DNA of 59,527 nt from Corynebacterium urealyticum (lineage in GTDB: Bacteria; Actinomycetota; Actinomycetes; Mycobacteriales; Mycobacteriaceae), in assembly GCA_020741275.1 (NCBI GenBank), contig DYZK01000038.1:1-59527 (forward strand), written 5' to 3'. Position numbers and translations under genes: made by a program. This document shows, in pieces, positions 18,905 to 29,331 of this stretch; position 1 is the stretch's first letter; every line of letters starts with the position of its first letter. Under the pieces are notes generated by a model that saw only the letters and a list, made by a program, of their open reading frames with translations, was not told the DNA's origin and made no database searches.

Positions 18905-19734
18905 ATCACAACCGCTACGAGCCCGCGGCCTCGGTCCCACGCCGTCGCCGCTCCGGGTGCGCTGTGATGGGCTGCGGCGTCGTTGTGGTCGCCCTGCTGA
19001 GCATCATTGCCCTGGTCGGTTTTCTGGTGGCTGCCTTCACTGGAAACTCACCGATCAAGGCCAACCGCCTTCCCATTCCGGACGACGTTCCGCCAGCCGC
19101 CGCAGCACCCGCGCCGACCATTGATATCCATCAGCCGGGGCGCACCGCGAACCAGTTGGCCCGCTGGGCGCGTGGTCAGGTGTCGGAGACGAACATTCCC
19201 TACCAAGCCCTGATTGCCTACGGGAATGCAGAAAACATCGCTCGCCAAACCAAACCGGAGTGCAGGCTGAGCTGGAATACCCTCGCCGGCTTGGGCTTCG
19301 TAGAAACCAAGCACGGCTCCTACGCCGGCTGGACCCTGCGTGGCACGAAGCTGAATGATCAGGGAACCGCGGATCCGAAGATCTTCGGTCCCCAGCTCAA
19401 CGGGGAGAAGTTCGCCCGCATCGAGGACACGGACGGCGGCAAGCTCGACGGGGATAAGGAATTCGACCGCGCGATGGGGCCGATGCAGTTCATCCCCGAG
19501 ACCTGGAAGCATTACGGAGTGGACGCCAACGGCGATGGGGTGGCGGATCCGCAGAACATCGACGACGCAGCCGCCGCCGCTGCCCGCTTGTTATGCGACT
19601 TCGGCCGTGACCTGAGCACCCCAGAGGGGTGGACGCAGGCGATCCGTTCCTATAACCAGTCGGATCAGTACGTCCGCGACGTCCGTGACGCCGCGGCGAA
19701 TTACGCCCTGGGCCAGTCCGCCAGCATCATGTAG
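18901..19734 (+). CDS. Membrane-anchored lytic transglycosylase (LpqU-like, SLT_2)
   Basis: 277 residues. A basic, Cys-containing N-terminus and one membrane helix (~25-48) are followed by a Pro/Ala-rich linker and a catalytic domain (~75-275). The catalytic Glu is likely in LAGLGFVETKHGSYAGW (~128-144); RAMGPMQFIPETWKHYGVDANGDGVADPQNIDDA (~195-228) is the signature of MltB/SLT_2 enzymes, which cleave peptidoglycan glycan strands. The M. tuberculosis counterpart at this locus, LpqU, is a lipoprotein; here I see no lipobox, so anchoring is by the helix. It lies between the MntR-like gene and eno. Confidence 0.88.
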   Translation: MNHNRYEPAASVPRRRRSGCAVMGCGVVVVALLSIIALVGFLVAAFTGNSPIKANRLPIPDDVPPAAAAPAPTIDIHQPGRTANQLARWARGQVSETNIPYQALIAYGNAENIARQTKPECRLSWNTLAGLGFVETKHGSYAGWTLRGTKLNDQGTADPKIFGPQLNGEKFARIEDTDGGKLDGDKEFDRAMGPMQFIPETWKHYGVDANGDGVADPQNIDDAAAAAARLLCDFGRDLSTPEGWTQAIRSYNQSDQYVRDVRDAAANYALGQSASIM

Positions 19735-19765
19735 TGCGCTGTAGGGGCTGGCCAAAGGGCGCGGT

Positions 19766-21876
<2,111 letters not shown>

Positions 21877-21901
21877 GGCGAGCGGACTAGAATAGCCCGT
21901 T

Positions 21902-22606
21902 ATGACCCACCCCTCCCGCGATAACTCGCCCCGCCCCGCTGGCAGTGACCAGCGTGGTGGGGCGAACGCGGATTCTGCGGGCCAGCGCCTGCCCCAGGCC
22001 CGCTCCATGGAGCGCAATCAGGCCCGGCGTCGTCGGATGCGGCAGGCGCCTCAACGCGTGGCGCGCCGATTCGTCGCTTTGCCGTCCCGAATGAGTCCCG
22101 GTGCTGCGATCGTCGTGATCCTGGTGGTCGTTCTCATGGCGCTGTCCCTGGCCACCCCGCTGCGTAACTACTACGAGCAGCGCACGGAGCTTGCCCAGCT
22201 GCAGAGCACCATCCAGGAGCAGGAACGCCACAAGGCAGAGCTCCAGGCGGAACTCAACCGCTTCGAGAACGAGAACTACCTCAAGGAGCAGGCGCGCATC
22301 CGGCTCGGCGTCATCGAGCCTGGCGAGTCCGCCTACCGCATCATCTCGCCGAAAATCACCGGGGCTGCAGGGGAGGATGCCCCTGGGGCAGGAAAGAGCC
22401 CGTCGGAGCAGGAATACGAAAACAGCCCGTGGTTTAAGAAGCTGTGGGATTCCGTGGCGGTCGAACCTGGCGAGGAAGCGCCGGGTGATCCCGGCAGTGC
22501 TCCTGCTGGTCAGGGCGAGGGGCAGGACTCCGGCAGCAGCCCCGAGGGCAGCGAACAGCCAAGTGGCGATATGAAACTTCCGATTTTGCCCGACAACCAA
22601 CCATAA
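21902..22606 (+). CDS. ftsB: FtsB/DivIC-like septum formation initiator
   Basis: 234 residues. A cytosolic basic N-terminus (~1-58), one membrane helix (~63-83), then a periplasmic coiled coil (~88-125, ELAQLQSTIQEQERHKAELQAEL) and the family motif ENYLKEQARIRLGVIEPGE (~123-141). In the divisome FtsB bridges FtsL and FtsQ. The tail (~160-234) is low-complexity Gly/Ser/Glu. It lies 25 bp after eno. Confidence 0.9.
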   Translation: MTHPSRDNSPRPAGSDQRGGANADSAGQRLPQARSMERNQARRRRMRQAPQRVARRFVALPSRMSPGAAIVVILVVVLMALSLATPLRNYYEQRTELAQLQSTIQEQERHKAELQAELNRFENENYLKEQARIRLGVIEPGESAYRIISPKITGAAGEDAPGAGKSPSEQEYENSPWFKKLWDSVAVEPGEEAPGDPGSAPAGQGEGQDSGSSPEGSEQPSGDMKLPILPDNQP

Positions 22607-22680
22607 TCGCCGGAGTCGGCACACCCCGCGGAAGAGCTTGGGAGAACCCAGGCCCGCGGGCCTTTTCAAGAGGAGAATGA

Positions 22681-23280
22681 ATGACGGTCAGTCGTGAAGA
22701 CCTGGACATCATGGCCGCCCAGCTCGGCCGGGAGCCGCGCGGCGCGGTGGAGGTCAGCTACCGAACCCCGGACGGCCAGCCCGCCGTCGTGAAGACCCAC
22801 CCCAGGCTGCCGGACGGCACCCCGTTCCCGACGCTGTACTACCTAACCGACCCCCGACTGACCGCAGAAGCCAGCCGCTTGGAGGTCGCCGGCGTCATGA
22901 AAACAATGCAGGAACGTCTCAGCACTGATGAGGACCTGCAGCGGGACTACCAGGCTGCCCACGAGCACTACCTGGCCACCCGCAACGCAATGGAGGACCT
23001 CGGTACCGAGTTCTCGGGCGGTGGCATGCCCGATCGGGTGAAGTGCCTGCACGTTCTCATGGCCTATGCGCTGGCCGAGGGGCCGGAACGCCTGCGGCTC
23101 GGGACCGAGACCGTGGCTCTGGCCGTGGAGCACGACCCGAGCTTGTCCGGCACCGCGATCCCGGCCGATTGGCCGACCTCCGAGAAACTGGGCATCTCCC
23201 TCGTCCAGGCCACCACCGTGGAGGGTGCGGAGAACACCGGCATGTTCCTGCCCGAGCGCGAACGAGACCAAAGGAGCTAG
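22681..23280 (+). CDS. DUF501 protein
   Basis: 199 residues, soluble. The conserved segment REPRGAVEVSYRTPDGQPAVVKTHPRLPDGTPFPTLYYL (from ~18) defines DUF501, found between ftsB and ppx throughout actinobacteria. Function unknown. AGGAG is 8 nt before the ATG. It ends 4 nt before ppx, indicating translational coupling. Confidence 0.9.
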   Translation: MTVSREDLDIMAAQLGREPRGAVEVSYRTPDGQPAVVKTHPRLPDGTPFPTLYYLTDPRLTAEASRLEVAGVMKTMQERLSTDEDLQRDYQAAHEHYLATRNAMEDLGTEFSGGGMPDRVKCLHVLMAYALAEGPERLRLGTETVALAVEHDPSLSGTAIPADWPTSEKLGISLVQATTVEGAENTGMFLPERERDQRS

Positions 23281-23284
23281 ACAC

Positions 23285-24286
23285 ATGGCTCAGCCCGACG
23301 CCCCACGCCGCTTCGCTGCGATCGACTGCGGAACGAACTCCATCCGCCTGCTCATCTCCGAGCGGGCGGCGGACGGCACCCTGATAGAGCTCAACCGCGA
23401 TAACATCATCGTTCGGCTCGGCCAGGGTGTGGACGCTACCGGGGGCTTCGCGCCAGCGGCCCTCCAACGCGTCGACGACGCCCTGGCCACCTACGCCCAG
23501 CGCATGGTGGATCACAACGTCGAGGACGTGATGATGGGGGCGACGAGCGCTACCCGCGATGCGAAGAACCGCGACGAGTTCTTCGCCATCACCGCCCGTC
23601 ACCTGGGCCGCATCGTCGATGGCCGGCAGGCGGAAGTCATCAGCGGCGAGCAGGAGGCGGAGCTGAGCTTCGCCGGGGCCGTAGCCGACCTGCCGTCCGG
23701 GAGCTCCGAGCGCATCTGCGTCATCGACTTAGGCGGCGGCTCCACCGAGTTCGTCGTCCACGACGTCGACACCGACGGCGCAGTCGCGGACACCGGTACC
23801 GTCGAGGCCTACTCCGCGAACATGGGCTGCGTGCGGCTCACCGAGCGCTATCTGCACAGCAATCCGCCGACCGCGGAGGAAATCGCCGCGGCGGAGTACT
23901 TCGTTGCCGAGCAGCTTCGCGAGGTGGAGGAGCACGTTGACCTCACTGGCGTGACTCGCCTGGTGGGCGTGGCTGGGACCATGACCACCCTCAGTGCGAT
24001 CACCCAGGGGCTGGATAGCTACCAGCCGGATAAGATCCACTTGAGCCGCCTGCCGCTGCGCACGTTCCGGGATACCGCGATCGACCTGCGGGATAAGACC
24101 GTCAACCAGCGACTCGAGTGCGGTCCCATGCACCCCGGCCGCGCGGATGTCGTCGGAGGTGGCGCGGTGGTCATCGACGCTGTCGCCAGCCGCTTCATGG
24201 CCCTCGGCGTCGAGGAGATCACGATCAGTGAGAAAGACATCCTCGATGGTATGTTGGCAAAAGTTATGCGCCGCAACGGTGCCTAA
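23285..24286 (+). CDS. ppx: Exopolyphosphatase/guanosine pentaphosphatase (Ppx/GppA)
   Basis: 333 residues with the ASKHA fold: AIDCGTNSIRLLI (~13-25), GATSATRDAKNRDEFF (~85-100), GEQEAELSFAGA (~124) and VIDLGGGSTEFVV (~145-157). It removes terminal phosphate from polyphosphate, or hydrolyses pppGpp. RBS AAGGAG is 9 nt before the ATG at 23285, within the end of DUF501. The PPK2-type kinase gene converges on it across tRNA-Leu. Confidence 0.93.
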   Translation: MAQPDAPRRFAAIDCGTNSIRLLISERAADGTLIELNRDNIIVRLGQGVDATGGFAPAALQRVDDALATYAQRMVDHNVEDVMMGATSATRDAKNRDEFFAITARHLGRIVDGRQAEVISGEQEAELSFAGAVADLPSGSSERICVIDLGGGSTEFVVHDVDTDGAVADTGTVEAYSANMGCVRLTERYLHSNPPTAEEIAAAEYFVAEQLREVEEHVDLTGVTRLVGVAGTMTTLSAITQGLDSYQPDKIHLSRLPLRTFRDTAIDLRDKTVNQRLECGPMHPGRADVVGGGAVVIDAVASRFMALGVEEITISEKDILDGMLAKVMRRNGA

Positions 24287-24316
24287 CTTCCGCGCGCAGT
24301 AGTGCGCGGGCCACTG

Positions 24317-24390
24317 GCCCCTATAGCCCAATTGGCAGAGGCAGCGGACTTAAAATCCGCGCAGTGTCGGTTCGAGTCCGACTAGGGGCA
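24317..24390 (+). tRNA. tRNA with UAA anticodon (Leu), short variable loop
   Basis: 74 nt. Acceptor GCCCCTA/TAGGGGC, anticodon stem-loop GCGGA-CTTAAAA-TCCGC (anticodon TAA), variable loop of only about 5 nt (GCAGT), T-arm GTCGG-TTCGAGT-CCGAC, discriminator A. The anticodon assigns Leu, but tRNA-Leu normally has a long class II variable arm; this one is class I in shape. Confidence 0.88.
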
Positions 24391-24392
24391 CG

Positions 24393-24430
24393 AAAAAGCC
24401 AGGCCGGAGAGTCTTTCTCCCGCCTGGCTT
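24393..24430 (-). terminator. Terminator of ppk2, possibly bidirectional
   Basis: 9-bp perfect stem (24396-24404/24422-24430) with U5 on the minus strand (24397-24393). It starts just after the tRNA, so it may also end the plus-strand tRNA transcript. Confidence 0.85.
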
Positions 24431-24464
24431 CGCTGTTGGTGCCGGTGGCTGTGCGCCGCCGTTG

Positions 24465-25388
24465 CTAGTCGTTCTTTGCTGCCTTCTCTTCTTCCTTGGC
24501 AGCCCTTGCTTCGGCCTTGACTGCGGCCTTCTCGACCTTCTTCAGCTGCTTCTCGAGGTTGAAGTCCACCTCTGGCCACTCCAGCTTCATGTTCCGCAGC
24601 TCGTTGAGCAGCAGGTAGCGCACGACCAGGCGGGCGTAGTCCTGCTTATCACTAGGAATGATGTACCACGGGGCGACGTCATTGGTCTTCTCGATGGCCC
24701 GGGCGTAGGCCTCGTGGTACTCATCCCACTTCTTCTGCACGCCGAGATCGCTGGGGGAGTAGCGCCAGCGCTGCGCCGGGTTGCGCAGGCGGGAGAGGAA
24801 GTTCTTGGTCTGGAACTGAGGGGAGATGTGTAGCAAAACCTTGATGACGCGGGTGCCGTCGGCCTCGAGCTGCTTCTCGAAGCGACGGATGGCGTCGTAG
24901 CGGCGGTCGATTTCCTCGACGTCGCTGAGCCCCTCCACGCGGGAGACCAGAACATCTTCGTAGTAGGAGCGGTCGAAGATCGCGATCTCGCCGTTATTTG
25001 GCAACTCGCGGCGGACGCGGGCAAGGAAGTCGCGGTTGTCGGTGTCGTCGATCGACTCGACTGGTTCCGCGAAGGTGGCGACGTTCACACCCTGCGGGGA
25101 CACGGCCTGCAGGATGGCGTTGGTGGCGCCGCTCTTACCTGAGGCATCCACGCCCTGCAGGATGATGAGGATGCTGCCGACCTGCTCGTCGCTGGCGCCA
25201 TTCGCGTAGAGCTTGGCCTGCTCGGCGCGCAGTTCTTCGGCGATCTTCTTATAGGCCTTGTTGACCCGCTTCTCGAACTTCTCGCCTTTGCCCCTCACCC
25301 CCGGGGTTTCGCGAGGGTTGAATGACTTGAGGTCGATGTTGCTCTTGGGTGCGCGCAGCCCGAGAGCGTTGTTCATTCCAAAGCTCAT
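24465..25388 (-). CDS. ppk2: PPK2-family polyphosphate kinase
   Basis: About 307 residues. Walker A QGVDASGKSGATNAI (~67-81), Walker B/DRxYYE motif FDRSYYEDVLVSRVEG (~135) and lid region RWRYSPSDLGVQKKWDEY (~195) are those of PPK2 enzymes that transfer phosphate between polyphosphate and nucleoside (di)phosphates. The C-terminus is a Lys/Glu/Ala-rich helix. I chose the ATG at 25388 (MSFGMNNALG), where the family fold begins; the frame stays open 71 codons further without family-like sequence. It is 75 bp from the divergent SDR gene. Confidence 0.92.
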   Translation of the reverse strand: MSFGMNNALGLRAPKSNIDLKSFNPRETPGVRGKGEKFEKRVNKAYKKIAEELRAEQAKLYANGASDEQVGSILIILQGVDASGKSGATNAILQAVSPQGVNVATFAEPVESIDDTDNRDFLARVRRELPNNGEIAIFDRSYYEDVLVSRVEGLSDVEEIDRRYDAIRRFEKQLEADGTRVIKVLLHISPQFQTKNFLSRLRNPAQRWRYSPSDLGVQKKWDEYHEAYARAIEKTNDVAPWYIIPSDKQDYARLVVRYLLLNELRNMKLEWPEVDFNLEKQLKKVEKAAVKAEARAAKEEEKAAKND

Positions 25389-25463
25389 AACCCCAAGCTT
25401 AGCGGCTCCGGTGGCTTTGCTCAGCTCGACGGGGCTGGTGCAGCTCGCAGGCTGCTCACTAGC

Positions 25464-26216
25464 ATGGTGAGCATGGATAACGCAGCTTTGGATCAGGACC
25501 ATTCCACTACCGGAAATCGCAGTAATTGGCCGCTGGCGTTGATTACGGGAGCTTCGCGCGGCATTGGCCGGGCGATCGCCGAAGACCTTTCCCATGATCA
25601 CCGGCTCATTCTATGCTGTTCGTCGGAGACCTCCGCGCGAAGCCTGCGGGAGGCTTTCCCGGACGCCCAGGTGATTGCCGCGGACCTGTGCGATCCGGCG
25701 GCGTTGGGGGAGGTTTTTTCTTCCGACGTCGCCCCGCAGCGTCTCGACCTGCTGGTGCACTCCGCGGGCGTGACGGGACATGCACCCATCGCCGAGGCGC
25801 CGCTGCAGATGTGGCGGGAGGTGCTCGACGTCAACGTCATCGCCGTCGCCGAGCTCACGCGGTTGCTACTGCCGGCGCTGCGCGAGGCACAAGGCATGGT
25901 GATTGCCATCAACTCCGGGGCGGGGCACAATTCCGGCCCTGGCTACGGACCCTATGCGGCCTCAAAGTTCGCGCTCAAAGCGATCACGGACGCCCTGCGT
26001 GAGGAGGAGCGCGGGAAGGTTCGGGTCAGCTCCGTACACCCCGGGAAGGTGGATTCGGATATGCAGCGCGAGCTGCAGGCCCAGGCGGGGAACGCTAACT
26101 ACGACCCGGGCGTCTATGTCCGCGCGGAGGACGTCGCCGGCGCGGTGCGGCTGGCCGCGGAGATGGGACCTGAGGCCTGCCTGGAGACCGTGAGCGTGCG
26201 CCCGGTCGTCAAGTAA
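25464..26216 (+). CDS. Short-chain dehydrogenase/reductase
   Basis: 250 residues. NAD(P)-binding ITGASRGIGRAIAEDL (~28-43), HSAGVTGHAPI (~94), catalytic Ser in AINSGAGHNSG (~148) and YGPYAASKFALKAITDALR (Tyr/Lys pair, ~160-166) mark a classical SDR. Substrate unknown. Either ATG (25464 or 25473) could serve; no strong RBS is visible, so the mRNA may be leaderless (TAGCAT near 25457). Confidence 0.88.
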   Translation: MVSMDNAALDQDHSTTGNRSNWPLALITGASRGIGRAIAEDLSHDHRLILCCSSETSARSLREAFPDAQVIAADLCDPAALGEVFSSDVAPQRLDLLVHSAGVTGHAPIAEAPLQMWREVLDVNVIAVAELTRLLLPALREAQGMVIAINSGAGHNSGPGYGPYAASKFALKAITDALREEERGKVRVSSVHPGKVDSDMQRELQAQAGNANYDPGVYVRAEDVAGAVRLAAEMGPEACLETVSVRPVVK

Positions 26217-26277
26217 GGGCGTGTTACCGCTGCTGATAACGCCGCGAGTGCTTCTTGGTGGCTGGCGTTCCATCAAG

Positions 26278-26313
26278 AAACCCTCCCCGGGGAAAGAGTT
26301 CCGTCGGGGAGGG
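26278..26313 (-). terminator. Terminator of gabD2
   Basis: 9-bp CCCTCCCCG/CGGGGAGGG stem (26281-26289/26305-26313) followed on the minus strand by TTTCTTG. It can also stop readthrough from the SDR gene. Confidence 0.75.
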
Positions 26314-26335
26314 CGGGCGCGCGTGTGCTACGTCA

Positions 26336-27934
26336 TTAGGGCAGCATGCGCAGCTTCTTGCCGGCCAGCAGTGCGCTGCTCATGATGCGCGCGTAGGCCT
26401 TCGCACCCAGGCTCTCCGGACCACGCATCGACATCCACCGCTGCTCGGTGATGTTCTGGCTATCGGTGTACTTCAGCAGCCCGGCCGCGCCGTGGCGGCC
26501 GCCCATGCCAGAGTCCTTCATGCCGCCACTGGTGTTGTCGATGGCCGACCATGCGGCCGTGTAGCCGTCGTTGATGGAGACAGAACCTGCCCGGATCTGC
26601 GGGGCGATGCGGTGCCCCGTATCGGGGCTGGCGAAGACGGAGGCGTTGAGACCATAGACGGTGTCGTTGGCGGCATTGACCGCAGCCACCAGGTCGTCAA
26701 CGACCTCGACGAAGACGACCGGACCGAAGACCTCCTCGGTGCGCAGCTTCGCGTCGGCAGGAACATCCGCGAGAACGGTGGGCTCGTAGAAGTAGGGGCC
26801 TAGGTCCGGGCGAGCCTTGCCGCCAGCGAGCACCCGTGCGCCCTTGGCGACAGCGTCGTCCACGTAGCTGGTGACCGTATCCAGCTGCTGTTGGGAGGCC
26901 AGCGAACCCATCGCCACCTCCCAGTCGAAGCCTGGGCCGAGCGTCATGGCGCGCACGGCGTCGGCGAACTTGGCGCTGAACTCCTCGTAGACCGGTCGCT
27001 CCACGTACACCCGCTCGATGGACACGCACAGCTGGCCCGAGTTGGAGTAGCAGGCATCAACCACGCCACGGACCGTGTAATCCATCTTCGCGTCCGCCGC
27101 GACGATCAGGGGGTTCTTGCCGCCCAGCTCCGCGGAGAAACCGATCAGGCGGGAGCCCGCGGTAGCCCCAAGGATCTTGCCGGTGGCGGTAGATCCGGTG
27201 AACATCAGGAAGTCGCAGGTATTGGCTATCTCGCTGCCCACGACCCGGCCGGAGCCGGTGACCAGCTGGACGAGGTCGCGTGGCAGGCCGGCCTCGAAGA
27301 GCAGGCCGAACACCAGCAGGGAGGTAAACGGGGTCGCGGAGTCCGGCTTCGCGACCACCGCATTGCCCGCGATGAGCGCAGGAAGGGCGTCGGAGATGCC
27401 CAGAGTTAGTGGGTAGTTCCATGGCGAGATCTGGCCGACCACGCCCACGGGCTGGAAGTGCTGGCGGGACTTGGCGAGCACCGGAACCGCGGAGCGTCGG
27501 CGCTTCGGGCTCAGGATCTTCTCCGCGTTATTGGCGTAGTAGCGGGAATTATTCGCGACGTCCATGACCTCATCGAAGGCGGAGGCGCGGTTCTTGCCGG
27601 TCTCCAGCTGCACCATGTCCATCAGCAGCTCGCGGTTCTTCAGGACGGCGTCGTGGAAACGCAGGAGGATGGCCTTGCGCTCCGAGAAGGGAACGTGAGC
27701 CCAGGAGCGCTGTGCCTGACGGGCGGCGTCCACGGCACGGTGGACGTCCTCCTCATCGCCGGAACCGACCCAGCCGAGGTGCTCCGCGGTGAAGGAAACC
27801 TCGACCTCGATCGTCTTCTCGGGCTTGGAGCCATCGGCGGGCAGCTTGTTGGCGGACAGCCCGCGCAGCGCCTCTTGGAAGTTTGCCGGGAGTGCGCCGA
27901 GGGACAGTCGCTTGGGGAATCGCAAAGCAGTCAT
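26336..27934 (-). CDS. gabD2: Succinate-semialdehyde dehydrogenase (aldehyde dehydrogenase family)
   Basis: 532 residues, close to mycobacterial GabD2. The Asn/nucleotide region is GVVGQISPWNYPLTLGI (~164-180), the general base is in GFSAELGGKNPLIV (~274) and the catalytic Cys in SNSGQLCVSIERVYVE (~303-318). It oxidises succinic semialdehyde to succinate with NAD(P)+, from GABA or via the 2-oxoglutarate decarboxylase route used in this group. Exact substrate is inferred. Monocistronic, with its own terminator. Confidence 0.85.
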   Translation of the reverse strand: MTALRFPKRLSLGALPANFQEALRGLSANKLPADGSKPEKTIEVEVSFTAEHLGWVGSGDEEDVHRAVDAARQAQRSWAHVPFSERKAILLRFHDAVLKNRELLMDMVQLETGKNRASAFDEVMDVANNSRYYANNAEKILSPKRRRSAVPVLAKSRQHFQPVGVVGQISPWNYPLTLGISDALPALIAGNAVVAKPDSATPFTSLLVFGLLFEAGLPRDLVQLVTGSGRVVGSEIANTCDFLMFTGSTATGKILGATAGSRLIGFSAELGGKNPLIVAADAKMDYTVRGVVDACYSNSGQLCVSIERVYVERPVYEEFSAKFADAVRAMTLGPGFDWEVAMGSLASQQQLDTVTSYVDDAVAKGARVLAGGKARPDLGPYFYEPTVLADVPADAKLRTEEVFGPVVFVEVVDDLVAAVNAANDTVYGLNASVFASPDTGHRIAPQIRAGSVSINDGYTAAWSAIDNTSGGMKDSGMGGRHGAAGLLKYTDSQNITEQRWMSMRGPESLGAKAYARIMSSALLAGKKLRMLP

Positions 27935-28206
27935 GGGTGGAAATATACCTTTGTCGAGGAACCTATGCGGTGGGTTGAGAAAGAAAGTCCGCAGCGTCGG
28001 GAACTAAAAGTGCGTCACATGCGTTGGTACATTGTGAAGTAAGAATTTTTAACCGACTACCAGTATCGTGGCGCGCCCCGGCACTGCCGGGACATCGCGC
28101 GTGACATGAACCCCGATCTCCGATCGGGTCGTGTAGACGCACCACTTAGGTGCGCGCATGGCGGCAAGAACGAGTCTTCCGAATAATCGAAAGTTGAGGC
28201 TTTCAG

Positions 28207-29118
28207 GTGCAGAAATCTAATCCATTCATGGCCGAGCTGACCGGCCAGAACCGCCAGGGCCAGCAGCCCCAGGGCTATGGTCAGCCGGGTTACGGTCAGC
28301 AGGGCTACGGCCAACAGGGCGGCGGCTACGGCCAGTTCGCCACCAGCGCCCGTGGTGCCGCTGCCACGGCGACCTACCAGGACGGGCTGCAGGACGCCGC
28401 GAATTACGGCCAGGCCGGCCCGGCCGACCGCCCGATTACCGTGGACGATGTGGTGGCAAAGACCGGCATCACGCTGGCCGTCATCGTCGTGCTGGCTGCG
28501 GCGAACTACTTTATCTTCGGCACGAATCCGGCAACGGGCTCGATCCTCACCGTGGTCGGCGCCATCGGTGGCCTCATCACCGTGCTGGTCTCCGCCTTCG
28601 CGAAGAAGTACGGCTCCCCAGTCGTCACTCTGCTTTACGCAGGCTTCGAGGGTCTGTTCGTCGGTGGCTTTAGCTACATGCTCACCGGCATGGCGGTGGG
28701 GGACACCAACGCTGGCGCCATGATCAGCCAGGCGATCCTGGGCACCATCGGCGTGTTTGCCGGCATGCTCTTCGTCTACAAGACGGGTGCGATTCGCGTG
28801 ACCCCGAAGTTCACGAAGTTCATGGTCGCCGCACTGATCGGTGTACTGGTACTGGCGCTGGGCAGCATGGTCATCGGCCTGTTCACCGGTGGCGCTGGCC
28901 CGCTGCGCGATGGCTCCCCGCTGTCCTGGATCTTCTCCCTGCTGTGCATCGGCCTGGCAGCGCTGAGCTTCCTGCAGGACTTCGACGCCGCCGACCGCCT
29001 CGTCCGCGCCGGTGCGCCGTCCAAGATGGCCTGGGGCGTGGCCCTCGGCTTGGCCGTGACCTTGGTCTGGCTCTACACCGAGATCCTGCGCCTGCTGTCT
29101 TACATCAATAGGGACTAG
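28207..29118 (+). CDS. Bax inhibitor-1/YccA-family membrane protein
   Basis: 303 residues. Residues ~15-45 are a Gln/Gly/Tyr repeat region (repeated GYGQ units). About seven membrane helices follow (~88-300), and the family motif region FEGLFVGGFSYML (~150) is visible. BI-1 proteins are pH-sensing Ca2+-leak or stress proteins; the bacterial role is unclear. The start is GTG at 28207; the spacer to gabD2 (27935-28206) holds divergent promoter space and an inverted GC repeat but no gene. Confidence 0.85.
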   Translation: MQKSNPFMAELTGQNRQGQQPQGYGQPGYGQQGYGQQGGGYGQFATSARGAAATATYQDGLQDAANYGQAGPADRPITVDDVVAKTGITLAVIVVLAAANYFIFGTNPATGSILTVVGAIGGLITVLVSAFAKKYGSPVVTLLYAGFEGLFVGGFSYMLTGMAVGDTNAGAMISQAILGTIGVFAGMLFVYKTGAIRVTPKFTKFMVAALIGVLVLALGSMVIGLFTGGAGPLRDGSPLSWIFSLLCIGLAALSFLQDFDAADRLVRAGAPSKMAWGVALGLAVTLVWLYTEILRLLSYINRD

Positions 29119-29172
29119 CCCTAGCAGCGCAGGGCCAGGGCGCATGCGCGCGCTGGCACTTCGAGAAACTTT

Positions 29173-29204
29173 GCCCCTGGTGGTTTAACCCCCAGGGGCT
29201 GTTT
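29173..29204 (+). terminator. Terminator of the BI-1 gene
   Basis: GCCCCTGG (29173-29180) pairs with CCAGGGGC (29192-29199), followed by TGTTTC. A second GCCCCTGGGG copy follows at about 29208, allowing alternative pairing. Confidence 0.7.
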
Positions 29205-29331
29205 CATGCCCCTGGGGGAGGGGGTTACCCGCGCCGAGCCCGCGTGTCTGTAGATATTGGTAGCGTGATCAGTTCAACGACTGTCAAACAGCTGGGCGCA
29301 CAAGCACTGACCCGGCTAGCAAGGAGCGCCG

